This document shows, in pieces, positions 7,907 through 17,999 of a stretch of 64,000 bases of DNA. The notes below the pieces were generated by a model. It was given only the letters and a program-made list of their open reading frames with translations, was not told where the DNA came from and searched no databases. The position numbers and the translations under genes were made by a program. Source of the stretch: an uncultured Carboxylicivirga sp. (GTDB lineage: Bacteria; Bacteroidota; Bacteroidia; Bacteroidales; Marinilabiliaceae). The stretch spans positions 62,001-126,000 of the forward strand of contig CANLLN010000009.1 in NCBI GenBank assembly GCA_947491945.1, given 5' to 3'. Each line of letters begins with the position of its first letter. The first letter of the stretch is position 1.

Positions 7907-10315
7907 TTAGAGTGCCACCCGCAGTGAGATGGTGTAGTTACGTCCTGGAGCCGTAATGCCGGATGAATAGCCGCGGTAGCGTTGGTCAGTGATATTATCA
8001 ATACCTGCTGTGATAATGGTTTTACCCAAAGCATACTGTGCCTTAAAATTGAGGGTGGTCCATGCAGGAGAGTAAGGGCGCCCCATGGCATCGATTGCGT
8101 ACAGGTTCTCCTTGCCCGCCTCGGAAGGCGGCATATCATCGGCCGTCACCTCACCATTATAGTGCGCGTAAACATCCATTTTTAGCTTTTTGTTTTGGTA
8201 GCTCAGGCGTGTTGAACCAAACCAGGGAGCGGCATGGCGCAGGGGTGAATAAGTGCCGTTTTCTAACTCTTCCTTACCCTTTTGGTAGTTAAAACGCGAG
8301 GTCACGCTTAGGCCCTTTATCCACTTATATTCCAAACCGGCCTGAACACCGTAAACGTAGGCGTGTGATGCATTTTGTATGGCTTGTACCTGGCTCATCT
8401 CACCATCATAAAGGATGCTGTCCTGTCCGTTGAACCAATAATCGCGCCGCACCATGGCATTACTGAGGTGGGTGTAGTAGGCGGCCATATCAATTTTTAG
8501 CTTTTCAAGTGCAATTACTGCGGCGCCTATTTCACCATTAATAGCGTACTCGGGCTTTAAATTTGGGTTGGGTACGACCACAGCGCCCGGTTCTGAGTCG
8601 AATATCTTTCCCACATCATCAATATTAGGCGCCCTGAACCCGGTGGATAGCGATGTGCTGAGCTGCCACTTGTTGGTAGGATTATGAATCAAACCCAGGC
8701 TGCCGGTGTGGGCACCTGTGTTAATTTGTGCTTTGTTAAAGGGAAAGTTGTAGTGTTCGTTATCGAAGGTAGCGTGTAGGTAAATATAATTATAGCGCAG
8801 ACCTGCCTGCAGGTTAGTCGTGGCACTTAAGTGTCGTAAATAGCTGCCATACAAAGCGGCGGAAAGCCACTTGGATCCATCGGGGTAGCGCGAAGGGGCA
8901 TCATATAATGTGCCATCACTTAGGTTCTCTTTAAGCGCAAGGGAACCTACCTTATTTCCAATGAATTCAACCCCATAGAAAAGTTTATGTCCTTCTTTCC
9001 ACAGCTTCTCAAAATCTATGTTAATGTTAAAGGCATTCACGCGTTCTGTTCTTCGGGTAATATTGGGCTGATGAAGTTTGCGGCTGTGACGGCTCTCTTC
9101 AAAAAACTGATGGGCAACAACGATTTGCAGATGATTAAAATAGGGATGGTTGGCGGTGTGCTGCACGCTTAAGTTGTTCATTATCCACTGTTGCGGTCCG
9201 TAATACCAGTCACCATATTTAAGGCTATCATTATTATTTAGCATTATTAGTCGATCGTAACGAGGAACATCTGATAGTTTAGAGTAATGAAAACCATAGT
9301 TCATTTGCCAGCGCTCATTGGGCGAATATTTGAATTTTTGCATCAGGTTGAGCTGATGATAGGCGCTGGGCGTTTGCACGCGTGGGTTAGCATTGCTGAC
9401 AATGATGTCTTTGTGATCGATGCGTTGCACATACTCCGGTCGCAGGTACTCGTCAGGGCCGTGGCTGCCCATCTTCAGGTCACCAAAGTCTGAGTAGGTG
9501 ATGGAGGTGAAGCTTGCCCATTTATCAAAACCCAGGTTGAAATCAGCATGACCTGTTTTTTCTTTGTTGGCCGATGAATAGCGCACCACGGCATTGGTGT
9601 TGAGCGCTTGTGGGTTGTTGTTTCCCAGTTGAGGATCGAAAGAGTAAAAGCCCATTACCCCACCAATTGCATCGCTGCCATAGATGACCGAGCCGGGGCC
9701 GAATATTACTTCTGCGCGATGGGTTGAAAAAGGGTCGAGCGAAATGATATTTTGGATGTTGCCACTTCTGAAGATGGCATTGTTCATGCGCACCCCATCC
9801 ACAGCTATAAGAACACGGTTAGTGGCAAAGCCTCGAATCATAGGACTCCCTCCGCCCATCTGACTCTTCTGAACATACACATCACCCGTCATTTCTATCA
9901 TATCAGCTGCTGTTTGTGGGTTAAGAAAGTTCACATCCCGCGGTTTGAGGACTGAGATTTTGGCTGGTGTTTCCCGTCGCCCTTGTTTCCATCGGGTGGC
10001 CGATATGATGACTTCATCCAGTGAGAGGGCATCCGGTGTTAGGTATATCACGAACTTGTGCCGTTTCAGTGTTTGATAGTTAAGGGTAATGGTTTGATAT
10101 CCCATAAGGCGAAAGGTGATTTTCTCCAGACCCTGAAAAGCATATATATTACAAGCTCCCTCTGTATTGGTAATGGTGTTAATGAGTTGATCGTCCGAGA
10201 AAATGGTTACGAGTTCCAGTGGTTCATGGGTCTCACTGTCGAGTACTCTCAGGTTTTGTCCGTGAGCAGTCAAAAATACGAAAGGTAAAAGCAGGATAAA
10301 GAATATTTTAATCAT
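7907..10315 (-). CDS. TonB-dependent outer-membrane receptor
   Basis: 802-residue outer-membrane active transporter. A signal peptide (MIKIFFILLLPFVFLTAHGQ) is followed by a carboxypeptidase-like regulatory domain (about 22-105), then the plug with PAKISVLKPRDVNFL and the conserved VRIDGVR-like segment IAVDGVRMNN, and a long beta-barrel ending in aromatic-rich strands. The layout is that of metal-chelate, vitamin or siderophore receptors rather than SusC, since no SusD partner is adjacent. The substrate cannot be read from sequence. It stands alone with gaps of more than 200 bases on both sides. Confidence 0.88.
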   Translation of the reverse strand: MIKIFFILLLPFVFLTAHGQNLRVLDSETHEPLELVTIFSDDQLINTITNTEGACNIYAFQGLEKITFRLMGYQTITLNYQTLKRHKFVIYLTPDALSLDEVIISATRWKQGRRETPAKISVLKPRDVNFLNPQTAADMIEMTGDVYVQKSQMGGGSPMIRGFATNRVLIAVDGVRMNNAIFRSGNIQNIISLDPFSTHRAEVIFGPGSVIYGSDAIGGVMGFYSFDPQLGNNNPQALNTNAVVRYSSANKEKTGHADFNLGFDKWASFTSITYSDFGDLKMGSHGPDEYLRPEYVQRIDHKDIIVSNANPRVQTPSAYHQLNLMQKFKYSPNERWQMNYGFHYSKLSDVPRYDRLIMLNNNDSLKYGDWYYGPQQWIMNNLSVQHTANHPYFNHLQIVVAHQFFEESRHSRKLHQPNITRRTERVNAFNINIDFEKLWKEGHKLFYGVEFIGNKVGSLALKENLSDGTLYDAPSRYPDGSKWLSAALYGSYLRHLSATTNLQAGLRYNYIYLHATFDNEHYNFPFNKAQINTGAHTGSLGLIHNPTNKWQLSTSLSTGFRAPNIDDVGKIFDSEPGAVVVPNPNLKPEYAINGEIGAAVIALEKLKIDMAAYYTHLSNAMVRRDYWFNGQDSILYDGEMSQVQAIQNASHAYVYGVQAGLEYKWIKGLSVTSRFNYQKGKEELENGTYSPLRHAAPWFGSTRLSYQNKKLKMDVYAHYNGEVTADDMPPSEAGKENLYAIDAMGRPYSPAWTTLNFKAQYALGKTIITAGIDNITDQRYRGYSSGITAPGRNYTISLRVAL

Positions 10316-10487
10316 GATATGTGTAGGTCTGTTTTTATGGTCGCGTCATAACAAAAATCATGCGAAAATATCCTTTTTAACTTAAGAAACAGACATCATT
10401 TATCATGTGCGTCGCCAATTGTATGCTGATTAGGCTTAATAATTAAGTTGGGTGGCGCCATTGGGTTATGGTTAGATAATAACTAAA

Positions 10488-10511
10488 GGCAGAAGCATCA
10501 CTGCCTCTGCC
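10488..10511 (-). terminator. Possible hairpin downstream of metallophosphoesterase gene
   Basis: Inverted repeat GGCAGA (10488-10493) / TCTGCC (10506-10511). On the minus strand it lies about 45 bases after the phosphoesterase stop, but the following bases are only weakly U-rich. The rest of the 10316-10554 gap shows no clear feature. Confidence 0.3.
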
Positions 10512-10554
10512 GTGTGTCATTTGCCTTTTGCCTCCTTTGAAATATTAATTCCTA

Positions 10555-11718
10555 CTATTGAAAGTTCACGATGATCTCCAGGATCTCGGGGCGATTACCG
10601 GTTCGTACCGGAGGACCCCAGGTGCCAAAGCCTGTGCTGACGATAAAGTGACTATTGCCTTTTTGCTTGTAACCCCGGCTTACTTCAAACAGGTAATTGG
10701 TAATATACCCGAAGGGCCATAACTGCCCGTGGTGGGTGTGACCTGAAATCTGCAAATCAACCCCGGCTTCCTGAACCCGATTAAGATGGTAGGGCTGATG
10801 GTCAAGCATGAGCATGGGTTTGTTTTTGTCCAGCGGCGCCATTAGCTCGTCAAGGCTAAGTCGTGGCTTTCCTCTGTGGTTTGCATGCAGGTCTTCGCGA
10901 CCGATGATATAAAAATCATCTTTGATCAGGGTTGTTGTATCTCTCAGTACCCGTATCCCGTGTTCTTCCAGGTATTTGACTGAACGATCGGCGCCACCAA
11001 TATATTCGTGGTTACCGGTGGCAGCAAAAACACCTAAGGGAGCCTTCAGTTGACGCAGGCTCTCGCCTAGATTTTGTCGAATAACAGGACCTACATCTTC
11101 ATCTACCACATCGCCTGCCAGCAGGATGATATCGGGCTGAAGCCCGTTGATAGAGGCCACCAATTTGCGTGTTTTACGGGGCCCGATGATAGAACCCAGG
11201 TGAATGTCAGAGGCTGCCACTACCCGCACTTGCTTTGCGCCTTTAACGGTTTTGTTAATGTTTAGCTCCAGTTGATGTACCCGTGGGTGCCAGGCATTTA
11301 TAAAGCCGCCGCTCACAATGAGGGTTCCCAGGGCAACAATAATAAGTCCTGCGTATTGTTTCATTTTAAAATAGGTAGACGAATCGGTGCGGGGCAGAAA
11401 GTGAAAAAGCATGTTACTAAGCCGTATAATATCTGTGGCAAAAATAAGCAGGGTGAAATATAACATGCCGGCAAACCAAAATGCCCCTATCCAATGCAGC
11501 GTATTGGCTGCAGGGCCATACCAGATGCGCTCCAGGAAGCGGCCAGCCGGATAGGCTATGACCAGAATCAGCATTGTAATGCGGAAGGCTGTTTTTAAGG
11601 ATGGCATGGTTTCAAGCCATTGAATGCCCCGGTAGTAAATGTAAAAATTGACAAGGAAATGAATGGTCAATACGGTGATGAGAAATATCATAAGAGTAGA
11701 ATTTTTCATTGCTTGCAT
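10555..11718 (-). CDS. Membrane-anchored calcineurin-like metallophosphoesterase (YaeI-like)
   Basis: 387 residues. The N-terminal 140 hold about four transmembrane helices, followed by a metallophosphoesterase domain with every metal motif: Asp171 and His173 (SDIHLG), Asp203 (AGDVVDED), Asn236-His237 (GNHEY), and GHTHHGQ with His327 and His329. Relatives include YaeI-type lipid A or lipid pyrophosphate phosphodiesterases, so an envelope phospholipid substrate is possible but unproved. Two starts are possible, 11718 and 11709; the second gives MKNSTLMIFL, a more typical opening of the first helix. Confidence 0.88.
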   Translation of the reverse strand: MQAMKNSTLMIFLITVLTIHFLVNFYIYYRGIQWLETMPSLKTAFRITMLILVIAYPAGRFLERIWYGPAANTLHWIGAFWFAGMLYFTLLIFATDIIRLSNMLFHFLPRTDSSTYFKMKQYAGLIIVALGTLIVSGGFINAWHPRVHQLELNINKTVKGAKQVRVVAASDIHLGSIIGPRKTRKLVASINGLQPDIILLAGDVVDEDVGPVIRQNLGESLRQLKAPLGVFAATGNHEYIGGADRSVKYLEEHGIRVLRDTTTLIKDDFYIIGREDLHANHRGKPRLSLDELMAPLDKNKPMLMLDHQPYHLNRVQEAGVDLQISGHTHHGQLWPFGYITNYLFEVSRGYKQKGNSHFIVSTGFGTWGPPVRTGNRPEILEIIVNFQ

Positions 11719-11891
11719 TTGTAAAAAATGTTCTGCTTAGTATAAAGTATTTGCCGGACACTTTGTTCGGGTATCATGGCAAAAATACCTCGTGTGAAGC
11801 CCGCGAAAGGTACTTATTTCTGTTCAGGAAGCTATTTTATTGCTGAACCATTTATATTGCAGGCTGTTTGTTTGATAAAGATACAAGTACT

Positions 11892-12251
11892 ATGGATAAG
11901 ATTAAATATTTAATTATGCTCGGCGGCTCATTAATTCTTCTGGGCATCATTTTTAAAATAATAGGTTTAGGCGGGCCATGGGCGGCCATTAGCTTTAGTG
12001 TTGGAGGTACGCTTAAGTTGCTTTATTTGGTATTGGGTACGCGAAGCGGATTAATTAAGCCCGGTGCTGAGATGGGGCTCCTTGCACTTGGCTTAGTGCT
12101 TATTTTTGCCGCTGTATATTTGCGCAAAACCGAGCAGGTGCTTTATTTGTATGGATGGTTGCTGTCTGCCGGTATTCTAGTAAAAATCCTCTTTGTAATT
12201 TTGTTTATTCGTAAGCAAAAGCGTTATCGCAAGGAATTAGCTGTGGAATAA
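11892..12251 (+). CDS. Small four-helix membrane protein, GldL-like transmembrane pattern
   Basis: 119 residues, almost entirely hydrophobic, with about four transmembrane helices and a basic tail (RKQKRYRKEL). I chose the start at 11892 (MDKIKYLIML), because the upstream in-frame codons form no helix. The segment LILLGIIFKIIGLGGPW resembles the first transmembrane hairpin of the gliding/T9SS motor protein GldL, but the long cytoplasmic tail of GldL is missing. Function is unknown; the resemblance is by eye only. It lies upstream of a secreted small protein in the same direction. Confidence 0.65.
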   Translation: MDKIKYLIMLGGSLILLGIIFKIIGLGGPWAAISFSVGGTLKLLYLVLGTRSGLIKPGAEMGLLALGLVLIFAAVYLRKTEQVLYLYGWLLSAGILVKILFVILFIRKQKRYRKELAVE

Positions 12252-12316
12252 TTTCCTCTTTAAATTCGAAAATGATATGTTTACAGGTATTTTTTTAAAA
12301 AAGATAACACACTTAC

Positions 12317-12781
12317 ATGATCAGAAAAATCCTTGTGCTGATGGTTATTGGTATTGTAGGGGCAAATCTTACGGCTCAAATACCGATTGTTTATAAAGAG
12401 TTAGCCCTTGATCCGAAGCTTTGCTGGCAGATCAAAAATTTTGAGGTGGTGCACTCTTTGAGTGAATTAAAAGATATTCCTTTAAAGTATAAAGCGCCTT
12501 GTGAAACGCTAAATTATGGTAAGATAAACTTTGACACTCAAAGTGTAATTATTTGTAGTCAGTATGTGCGTAATGGTGCCGAGGGGATCAAATCAACGCG
12601 CGTGGAAGTGTTACGCAATGACAAACGTAAACGTATTGACGTTTTTTTTGCAGCCTTCGGTAGTGCTATTGTGCAGCGCCCCGGTAAGGTGTTCGAGAAT
12701 AGAAAAGTATTATTGCTACCCAAGTTTCCCGCCGATTATAAGGTAGAAGTTCATTATTCTCTTAAGGTACTTGAATTGTAA
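12317..12781 (+). CDS. Small secreted protein of unknown function
   Basis: 154 residues with a clear signal peptide, MIRKILVLMVIGIVGANLTAQ, so exported to the periplasm or beyond. The mature part has two cysteines early (LCWQI, PCETL) and alternating beta-type segments, with no family motif I recognise. It follows the GldL-like membrane protein after a 65-base gap and may share its transcript. Confidence 0.7.
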   Translation: MIRKILVLMVIGIVGANLTAQIPIVYKELALDPKLCWQIKNFEVVHSLSELKDIPLKYKAPCETLNYGKINFDTQSVIICSQYVRNGAEGIKSTRVEVLRNDKRKRIDVFFAAFGSAIVQRPGKVFENRKVLLLPKFPADYKVEVHYSLKVLEL

Positions 12782-12848
12782 GGAGGATAAAAAATAGTAT
12801 TGCCTCATTTGACTGGGCTGTCATAAGTAATGATGCATTTAAAAAGAA

Positions 12849-12873
12849 AGAGGCGAGTTATAAACCCGCCTCT
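12849..12873 (-). terminator. recA terminator
   Basis: An 11-bp stem (AGAGGCGAGTT / AACCCGCCTCT) with a 3-base loop. On the minus strand the only imperfect pair is a G-U wobble and the hairpin is followed by a U-rich tract; on the plus strand the same pair is an A-C mismatch. It therefore fits recA best, 10 bases past its stop. Confidence 0.85.
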
Positions 12874-12883
12874 CTTTATAAAA

Positions 12884-13912
12884 TTATTTGCCTGCTGCGG
12901 CTCCTTCTTTAATGGCAGCCATAATCTTTTGTTCCAGCTCCTCAGCCAGTTCCGGATTGTCTTTGATGACTTCCTTCACGGCTTCGCGTCCTTGTCCTAG
13001 TTTGGTTTCGCCGTAGCTAAACCAAGATCCACTTTTCTTAACGATGTTGAGTTCAACACCCATGTCGAGTATCTCACCTACACGCGAGATGCCTTCGCCA
13101 TAGCGAATTTCAAATTCTGCTTTTTTAAACGGAGGCGCCACTTTGTTTTTCACCACTTTAACGCGGGTGTGGCTGCCCACTACATTTTCACCGTCTTTAA
13201 TTTGTGTCACCCGACGAATATCGAGACGCACCGATGCGTAGAATTTGAGGGCGTTACCACCTGTTGTAGTTTCCGGATTACCAAACATCACACCAATCTT
13301 CTCGCGCAGCTGGTTGATGAAAATACAGGTTGTGTTGGTTTTGTTAATGGTGGAGGTGAGCTTTCGAAGTGCCTGTGACATCAGGCGTGCCTGCAGACCC
13401 ATGCGTGAATCCCCCATGTCGCCTTCAATTTCGGCCTTGGGTGTAAGGGCAGCAACCGAGTCAATTACAATGATGTCGATGGCAGAAGAGCGGATGAGCT
13501 GATCAGCAATTTCCAGGGCTTGCTCGCCATTGTCAGGTTGTGAAATCAAAAGGTTTTCCAGGTCAACCCCCAGCTTTTCGGCGTAAAAACGATCAAAAGC
13601 ATGCTCGGCATCAATAAATGCAGCGATGCCTCCTGCTTTCTGCGCTTCAGCAATGGCATGTATGGCCAAAGTGGTTTTACCGGACGATTCAGGGCCATAA
13701 ATTTCAATTACCCTTCCGCGGGGAAATCCGCCAACGCCCAAGGCCATGTTTAAGGCGATAGAACCGGTGGGTATCACAGGTACTGCCTCAATGGAAGTGT
13801 CGTCCATTTTCATGATGGTACCCTTGCCGTAGGTCTTATCGATTTTATCCATGGTTAGCTGAAGTGCTTTCAGCTTCTCCTGATTCACATTATTATCTTT
13901 TTTTTCTGCCAT
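12884..13912 (-). CDS. recA: Recombinase RecA
   Basis: ATP-dependent strand-exchange protein for homologous recombination and the SOS response. The 342-residue length is normal. Walker A is GPESSGKT at 73-80, and the family-signature region [14 protein letters not shown] is intact, as are loops L1 and L2 ([37 protein letters not shown]). It lies 38 bases downstream of bcp on the same strand, so a bcp-recA transcript is likely. Confidence 0.98.
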   Translation of the reverse strand: MAEKKDNNVNQEKLKALQLTMDKIDKTYGKGTIMKMDDTSIEAVPVIPTGSIALNMALGVGGFPRGRVIEIYGPESSGKTTLAIHAIAEAQKAGGIAAFIDAEHAFDRFYAEKLGVDLENLLISQPDNGEQALEIADQLIRSSAIDIIVIDSVAALTPKAEIEGDMGDSRMGLQARLMSQALRKLTSTINKTNTTCIFINQLREKIGVMFGNPETTTGGNALKFYASVRLDIRRVTQIKDGENVVGSHTRVKVVKNKVAPPFKKAEFEIRYGEGISRVGEILDMGVELNIVKKSGSWFSYGETKLGQGREAVKEVIKDNPELAEELEQKIMAAIKEGAAAGK

Positions 13913-13950
13913 TATATTTATTTTAACTGTTTCGCGGTCTGTAATGAGGC

Positions 13951-14409
13951 TTAAAGGTTTAGCTCCTTCATAATTTGGTTGCTGTGATCCTTTGTTTTAA
14001 CCTTGTCGAATATCTTCATGATAGTGCCTTCCTCGTCTATAACAAATGTTTTACGAAGCACACCCATATATTCTCTTCCATACATTTTTTTTAGTCCCCA
14101 GGCATCATATTGCTGTAGGATTTCTTTTTCGCTGTCGGCAATAAGGTTAAATCGCAGATTGTGTTTGGCAATGAAACGTTGGTGCGACGCAATGCTATCC
14201 GGGCTCACACCGATTACTTCAAAGCCTTTGGCGCTCAGGTCATCGTAATTATCACTAAGGTTACATGATTCAGCTGTACATCCCGGAGTATTATCCTTGG
14301 GGTAGAAATAAAGGATTACTTTTTTACCTTTAAAGTCCATTAGGCTGATCTCTTTCTCATCTTGATTAATCCCTTTGAAAACGGGAGCTTTATCTCCTTC
14401 TTTAAGCAT
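13951..14409 (-). CDS. bcp: Thioredoxin-dependent peroxiredoxin (Bcp/PrxQ)
   Basis: Cytoplasmic peroxidase that reduces hydroperoxides with electrons from thioredoxin. 152 residues, standard length. The active-site block is [16 protein letters not shown], with peroxidatic Cys44 and resolving Cys49 in the CxxxxC arrangement of the Bcp/PrxQ class. It is the first gene of a probable operon with recA. Confidence 0.95.
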   Translation of the reverse strand: MLKEGDKAPVFKGINQDEKEISLMDFKGKKVILYFYPKDNTPGCTAESCNLSDNYDDLSAKGFEVIGVSPDSIASHQRFIAKHNLRFNLIADSEKEILQQYDAWGLKKMYGREYMGVLRKTFVIDEEGTIMKIFDKVKTKDHSNQIMKELNL

Positions 14410-14463
14410 TACTTAATTGTTTTAAAGCGCAATAGGGTGTGTTGTTGCCCCTATTCCTAATTA

Positions 14464-14491
14464 CAAATATATTATAAATAAGAACGAACAA
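14464..14491 (-). promoter_or_regulatory. Predicted bcp-recA promoter
   Basis: On the minus strand the -7 element is TATATTTG (14471-14464), a full TAnnTTTG match, with a TTG box at 14491-14489. The spacing is 17 bases, slightly short of the usual 19-21. It places transcription start about 45-50 bases before bcp. Confidence 0.45.
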
Positions 14492-14652
14492 GAATGCGCT
14501 TAGTTCAAAAGTTATTAACAGAAGCAAAAGCGTTCAGATCGAGGGGATGTGTGAGTGCCGTAACGATGTTTTTTTTACCTTAAAAAAGAGTCTGTACTTG
14601 CTGTGTTATTAATATTTTCAAGAGTACACTTAGCTTTTTAGTTGGTATTGTT

Positions 14653-14660
14653 TAATTTTG
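14653..14660 (+). promoter_or_regulatory. Predicted -7 element of the SPOR-protein cluster
   Basis: TAATTTTG matches TAnnTTTG and lies 34 bases before the start codon at 14695. No good TTG box is seen upstream. Confidence 0.4.
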
Positions 14661-14694
14661 GGTCAATCAAAAACCACTAGAAACATTCTGCCTT

Positions 14695-17196
14695 ATGTAT
14701 TATTTGAGGTCAATTATATTTGTAATGATCATCGTTATGACTGCTTTCTCCATTCCGATGAATGGCCAGGAGAAAGCATATACTGCCAAAGAGGCACTTG
14801 CTCTTTTTAAAGAGGGAGATTACCGGCAGGCGGAAGAAGCCTATGCCTACCTTATTAAGTTGTACGATCGTAATAGTAAATACAATTATTACTATGGTAT
14901 ATGTCTTTTGCAGAATAATAAGGACATACCGCAGGCTGTAAAGCGACTGAAGTATGCTAGTCTTAAAGGGGTGAGTCGCGATGCTTATTATTATCTTGGA
15001 AGGGCTTATCAATTGAGTTATCAGTTTAATGAAGCTAAATATCAATATAATCGTTTTCTGAAATATGCAACAGCCTCTGATATTCGTAATGAAAAGGCTG
15101 AGCAGTATATTCGTGAGTGCGAGTTTGGGCTTCAACAATCGGCAAAGATTTATAAGCTCGATGTTTATGCGCGCGACACCGTTGCAAAAGAGGATTTTTT
15201 AAGTGCCTACAAGCCTGCTCCCGATGTTGGGAAAGTGGCACATAATAGTGAATTCTTCGAGTCAGGTCTGGATCCTGAAGGCGTCTTGTACCTCACTGAG
15301 CGTGGAGATGAGGTGTACTTCTCTATGCCTGATGAAGAGCAGGGGGAAGGTATTTATAAAATGGAAAAGCTATTGGATGGATGGAGCGATAGCCAGTTAA
15401 TAGCCGGAATTGAGTCGCCTCGTGATGAGCTTCACCCATTTCTGCTGATTGATGGCTCTACTATTTTCTTTTCATCGAACCGAGCAGGTGGAATGGGTGG
15501 TTATGATCTATACAAGGCTAATTATGATGCCGAGAGTAAATCATTTATGCAGCCTGTTAATTTGGGAATTCCTTTTAACTCACCCAAGGATGACTACCTT
15601 TTTGTTGCTGATCAGTTCAATGCTTTGGCCTGGTTTGCTTCCAATCGCGAAACAAATGATTCTACACTGTTGGTTTATACGGTTAAGTGGGACGATTCTG
15701 TGGTTAAGAATTTCGTGGAAGATGAGAATGAGGTAGCTGCAGCAGCGGCCCTGCCACTCACAAATAAGGGTGCTTGGAGCCATAAACCCAGCAGGCAGGA
15801 TGATGAAGATGAAAAAAGAAAAGATTTGTTTCAATTTGTAGTGGCCGACACCCTCGTATATAGTCAGTTTGAGCATTTTAAAAGTGAGGAGGCGCGCGCA
15901 ATTTTTATGCGTGGCTTTAAGCTGGCAACCCAGAAGGATAGTCTTTCGAATCTGATGAAGGAGAAGAGAGCTGCCTATGCGCGTAGTTATTCCGAAACGG
16001 AGTTAACCCGACTTGTAAATGATATTATTGCCCTTGAAAAGGAGGTGTATGGTCTCGATGATAAAATACAGCGAAGCTTTTACCATGCAAGGGTAATTGA
16101 GGTGAAGCGCATCAAAGAGATGGTGGAAGCCGGTGTGTATACATCATCAAAAAAAGTGCAGGTAGAGCAATCAAAGATTGATAACCTTGATGATATTTTG
16201 ATCCCGGATGAATATGCTTTTTATACTGATGATGAGTTTGCACGTCATTTGGATGAGTTGGAGGGTATGTACAAAACATTGTTCACACCTGCTGAGCAAG
16301 CACAGCTACATCGAGCGGATTCGTTTTATATATGGGGTAATATATTGAGTTTGGAGGCTTCTAAGTTGTTGGCAACTGCCAGCGATGCACCGGCTCAGAA
16401 AGAAGATCTACTTTCTATTATTCGTCAGAAGGATAGTGTGGAAGAAGAGACTGTTGTGCAGTCACAGGCAGAAAAGGCAGGTGACTTAAAGATTACTTCC
16501 TTAAGGCTGTATCACGAGTCGTTGGATAGCAAATATCGTATGTATAAAAAGAAGATGACCGAGATTCAAATGACCAATTCCGTTGATGATTTAAGTGATA
16601 TTAAGGAGGCTCAAGTGGTTGGTCAGGACTATTTCAAAGAGGCAAGAGCTTTAAGCGACCCCATTAATGGTTTCGATATATTACGTTACGAAAAGGCTGG
16701 AACGATTAAGCGAAAAGGGGTGAGCATCCAGGAAGCTGCATTGATGCGTTATGCCGCACGCACAATTGATAAGGGTTCACAGCCGGCTAAAGTACAGCCG
16801 AGTGTGCCTAAAACCTATCAGGAGCTGCAAGGGTTTAGTGCCGACGATTACAAGGAAGAGGCGAAGGTTGAGAAGCAGGTTGTAACGGAAAAGGCGCCTG
16901 CCAAAGTTGTGCAAGAGGCCTTTAAATCTGCGCCAAAGTCTACTTTGGTTTACAAGATTCAGATTGGTGTGTTCAGGAACGAGCCCAATGCTTCGGCAGT
17001 AGCCCAAATACCGCCGATTTCAAAAGTAGACATACCGGGGAAGGAACTCACCAAGTACTTTGCCGGGGAGTACAAAAGCTATGCAGCGGCACAGCAAGAT
17101 ATTGATAGAGTTCGGGGTGCCGGTTTCAGTGGGGCTTTTATTGTTGTTTTTAAAGCAGGTAAGCAGGTTAAACTTACCGAAGAACTGAAGCATTAG
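14695..17196 (+). CDS. TPR / PD40 beta-propeller / SPOR-domain envelope protein
   Basis: 833 residues. A signal peptide (about 1-24) is followed by TPR-like helices (about 28-140), PD40/WD40-type propeller blades (about 190-335, including HPFLLIDGSTIFFSSNRAGG), a long helical and acidic middle (about 370-690), and a C-terminal SPOR domain (about 755-830, YKIQIGVFRNEP), the peptidoglycan-binding module that recognises denuded glycan strands. The TPR plus propeller combination recalls T9SS-associated envelope proteins such as PorE, but the OmpA-like domain is replaced by SPOR. A periplasmic or septal role is likely, and the exact function unknown. It heads a same-strand cluster with clpS, nfeD and floA. 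Confidence 0.8.
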   Translation: MYYLRSIIFVMIIVMTAFSIPMNGQEKAYTAKEALALFKEGDYRQAEEAYAYLIKLYDRNSKYNYYYGICLLQNNKDIPQAVKRLKYASLKGVSRDAYYYLGRAYQLSYQFNEAKYQYNRFLKYATASDIRNEKAEQYIRECEFGLQQSAKIYKLDVYARDTVAKEDFLSAYKPAPDVGKVAHNSEFFESGLDPEGVLYLTERGDEVYFSMPDEEQGEGIYKMEKLLDGWSDSQLIAGIESPRDELHPFLLIDGSTIFFSSNRAGGMGGYDLYKANYDAESKSFMQPVNLGIPFNSPKDDYLFVADQFNALAWFASNRETNDSTLLVYTVKWDDSVVKNFVEDENEVAAAAALPLTNKGAWSHKPSRQDDEDEKRKDLFQFVVADTLVYSQFEHFKSEEARAIFMRGFKLATQKDSLSNLMKEKRAAYARSYSETELTRLVNDIIALEKEVYGLDDKIQRSFYHARVIEVKRIKEMVEAGVYTSSKKVQVEQSKIDNLDDILIPDEYAFYTDDEFARHLDELEGMYKTLFTPAEQAQLHRADSFYIWGNILSLEASKLLATASDAPAQKEDLLSIIRQKDSVEEETVVQSQAEKAGDLKITSLRLYHESLDSKYRMYKKKMTEIQMTNSVDDLSDIKEAQVVGQDYFKEARALSDPINGFDILRYEKAGTIKRKGVSIQEAALMRYAARTIDKGSQPAKVQPSVPKTYQELQGFSADDYKEEAKVEKQVVTEKAPAKVVQEAFKSAPKSTLVYKIQIGVFRNEPNASAVAQIPPISKVDIPGKELTKYFAGEYKSYAAAQQDIDRVRGAGFSGAFIVVFKAGKQVKLTEELKH

Positions 17197-17247
17197 AAAT
17201 TAGTTTTTCACGAAAAAATATAGTTTATTTATAGAAACTTTTAAGAT

Positions 17248-17523
17248 ATGGTTTCATTTAGTAAACGAAGCGAAGAATTCAACAATGAGGGCAATGGTAA
17301 CGAAGTGCGTACATTGACTTTGCATAATGACGATGAGAATTCATTTGATCATGTGATTGACGTGCTGTGTTCTGCTTGCGACCATGACGCTATACAGGCC
17401 GAGCAGTGTGCTCTTCTTACGCATTACACAGGCTCTTGCCAAATCAAATCGGGCAGTATTGATGATTTGATGCCCATTAAAGAGCAGTTGATAGATGCAT
17501 GTTTATTGGTAACAATTGATTAA
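17248..17523 (+). CDS. ClpS-like Clp protease adaptor
   Basis: 91 residues. From about residue 22 it follows the ClpS fold: the LTLHNDDENSFDHVI opening is the ClpS signature (LHNDDxxxxxxVV), then the QAEQCALLTHYTGSC helix and the LMPIKEQLIDACLLVTI end. ClpS delivers N-degron substrates to ClpAP/ClpCP. The Asn-Asp-Asp recognition turn is present, but the sequence is short and divergent and no clpA or clpC lies nearby. It ends four bases before nfeD. Confidence 0.75.
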   Translation: MVSFSKRSEEFNNEGNGNEVRTLTLHNDDENSFDHVIDVLCSACDHDAIQAEQCALLTHYTGSCQIKSGSIDDLMPIKEQLIDACLLVTID

Positions 17524-17527
17524 GCCT

Positions 17528-17995
17528 ATGTCTGCACTGGTTATTGTACTGATTATCCTGCTTGGATTATTTCTTTTGATTCTGGAGTTTTTTGTTTTTC
17601 CGGGTGTCACATTCGCTGGTATTGGTGGTTTTATCTTTACTGCCGGGGGTATATTTCTGACCTATCAGGTCTATGGAGCCTCCTATGGTCATATAGCCCT
17701 TGTGGCCACGCTTTTTGTCGGTTTGCTTATATTGTTCTTTTCTTTTCGCTCAACAACCTGGAATCGTATAATGTTACATTCTCAGGTGCAAGGAAGAGTG
17801 GAAACCGTTGAGGCATTGCGTATTCAGGAGGGAGATGAAGGTATGTCCCTAACGCGATTGAATCCCATTGGTAAGGTCATGGTAAATGGCGAAGTGATAG
17901 AGGGAAAGTGTCCGGGGCATTTTATTGATGAGAATAGCCCCGTTATTGTCAAGGAAGTATTTAAAACGTATATTATTGTCAAACCCAAAAATTAA
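17528..17995 (+). CDS. NfeD-family membrane protein
   Basis: 155 residues: two to three transmembrane helices (about 5-75), then a soluble OB-fold domain (about 95-150) with the NfeD pattern LNPIGKVMVNGEVIEG. NfeD-type proteins are partners of flotillins, and here floA follows after four bases. I start at the ATG at 17528; an in-frame TTG at 17516 overlaps the preceding gene and is less likely. Confidence 0.85.
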   Translation: MSALVIVLIILLGLFLLILEFFVFPGVTFAGIGGFIFTAGGIFLTYQVYGASYGHIALVATLFVGLLILFFSFRSTTWNRIMLHSQVQGRVETVEALRIQEGDEGMSLTRLNPIGKVMVNGEVIEGKCPGHFIDENSPVIVKEVFKTYIIVKPKN

Positions 17996-17999
17996 TTAA

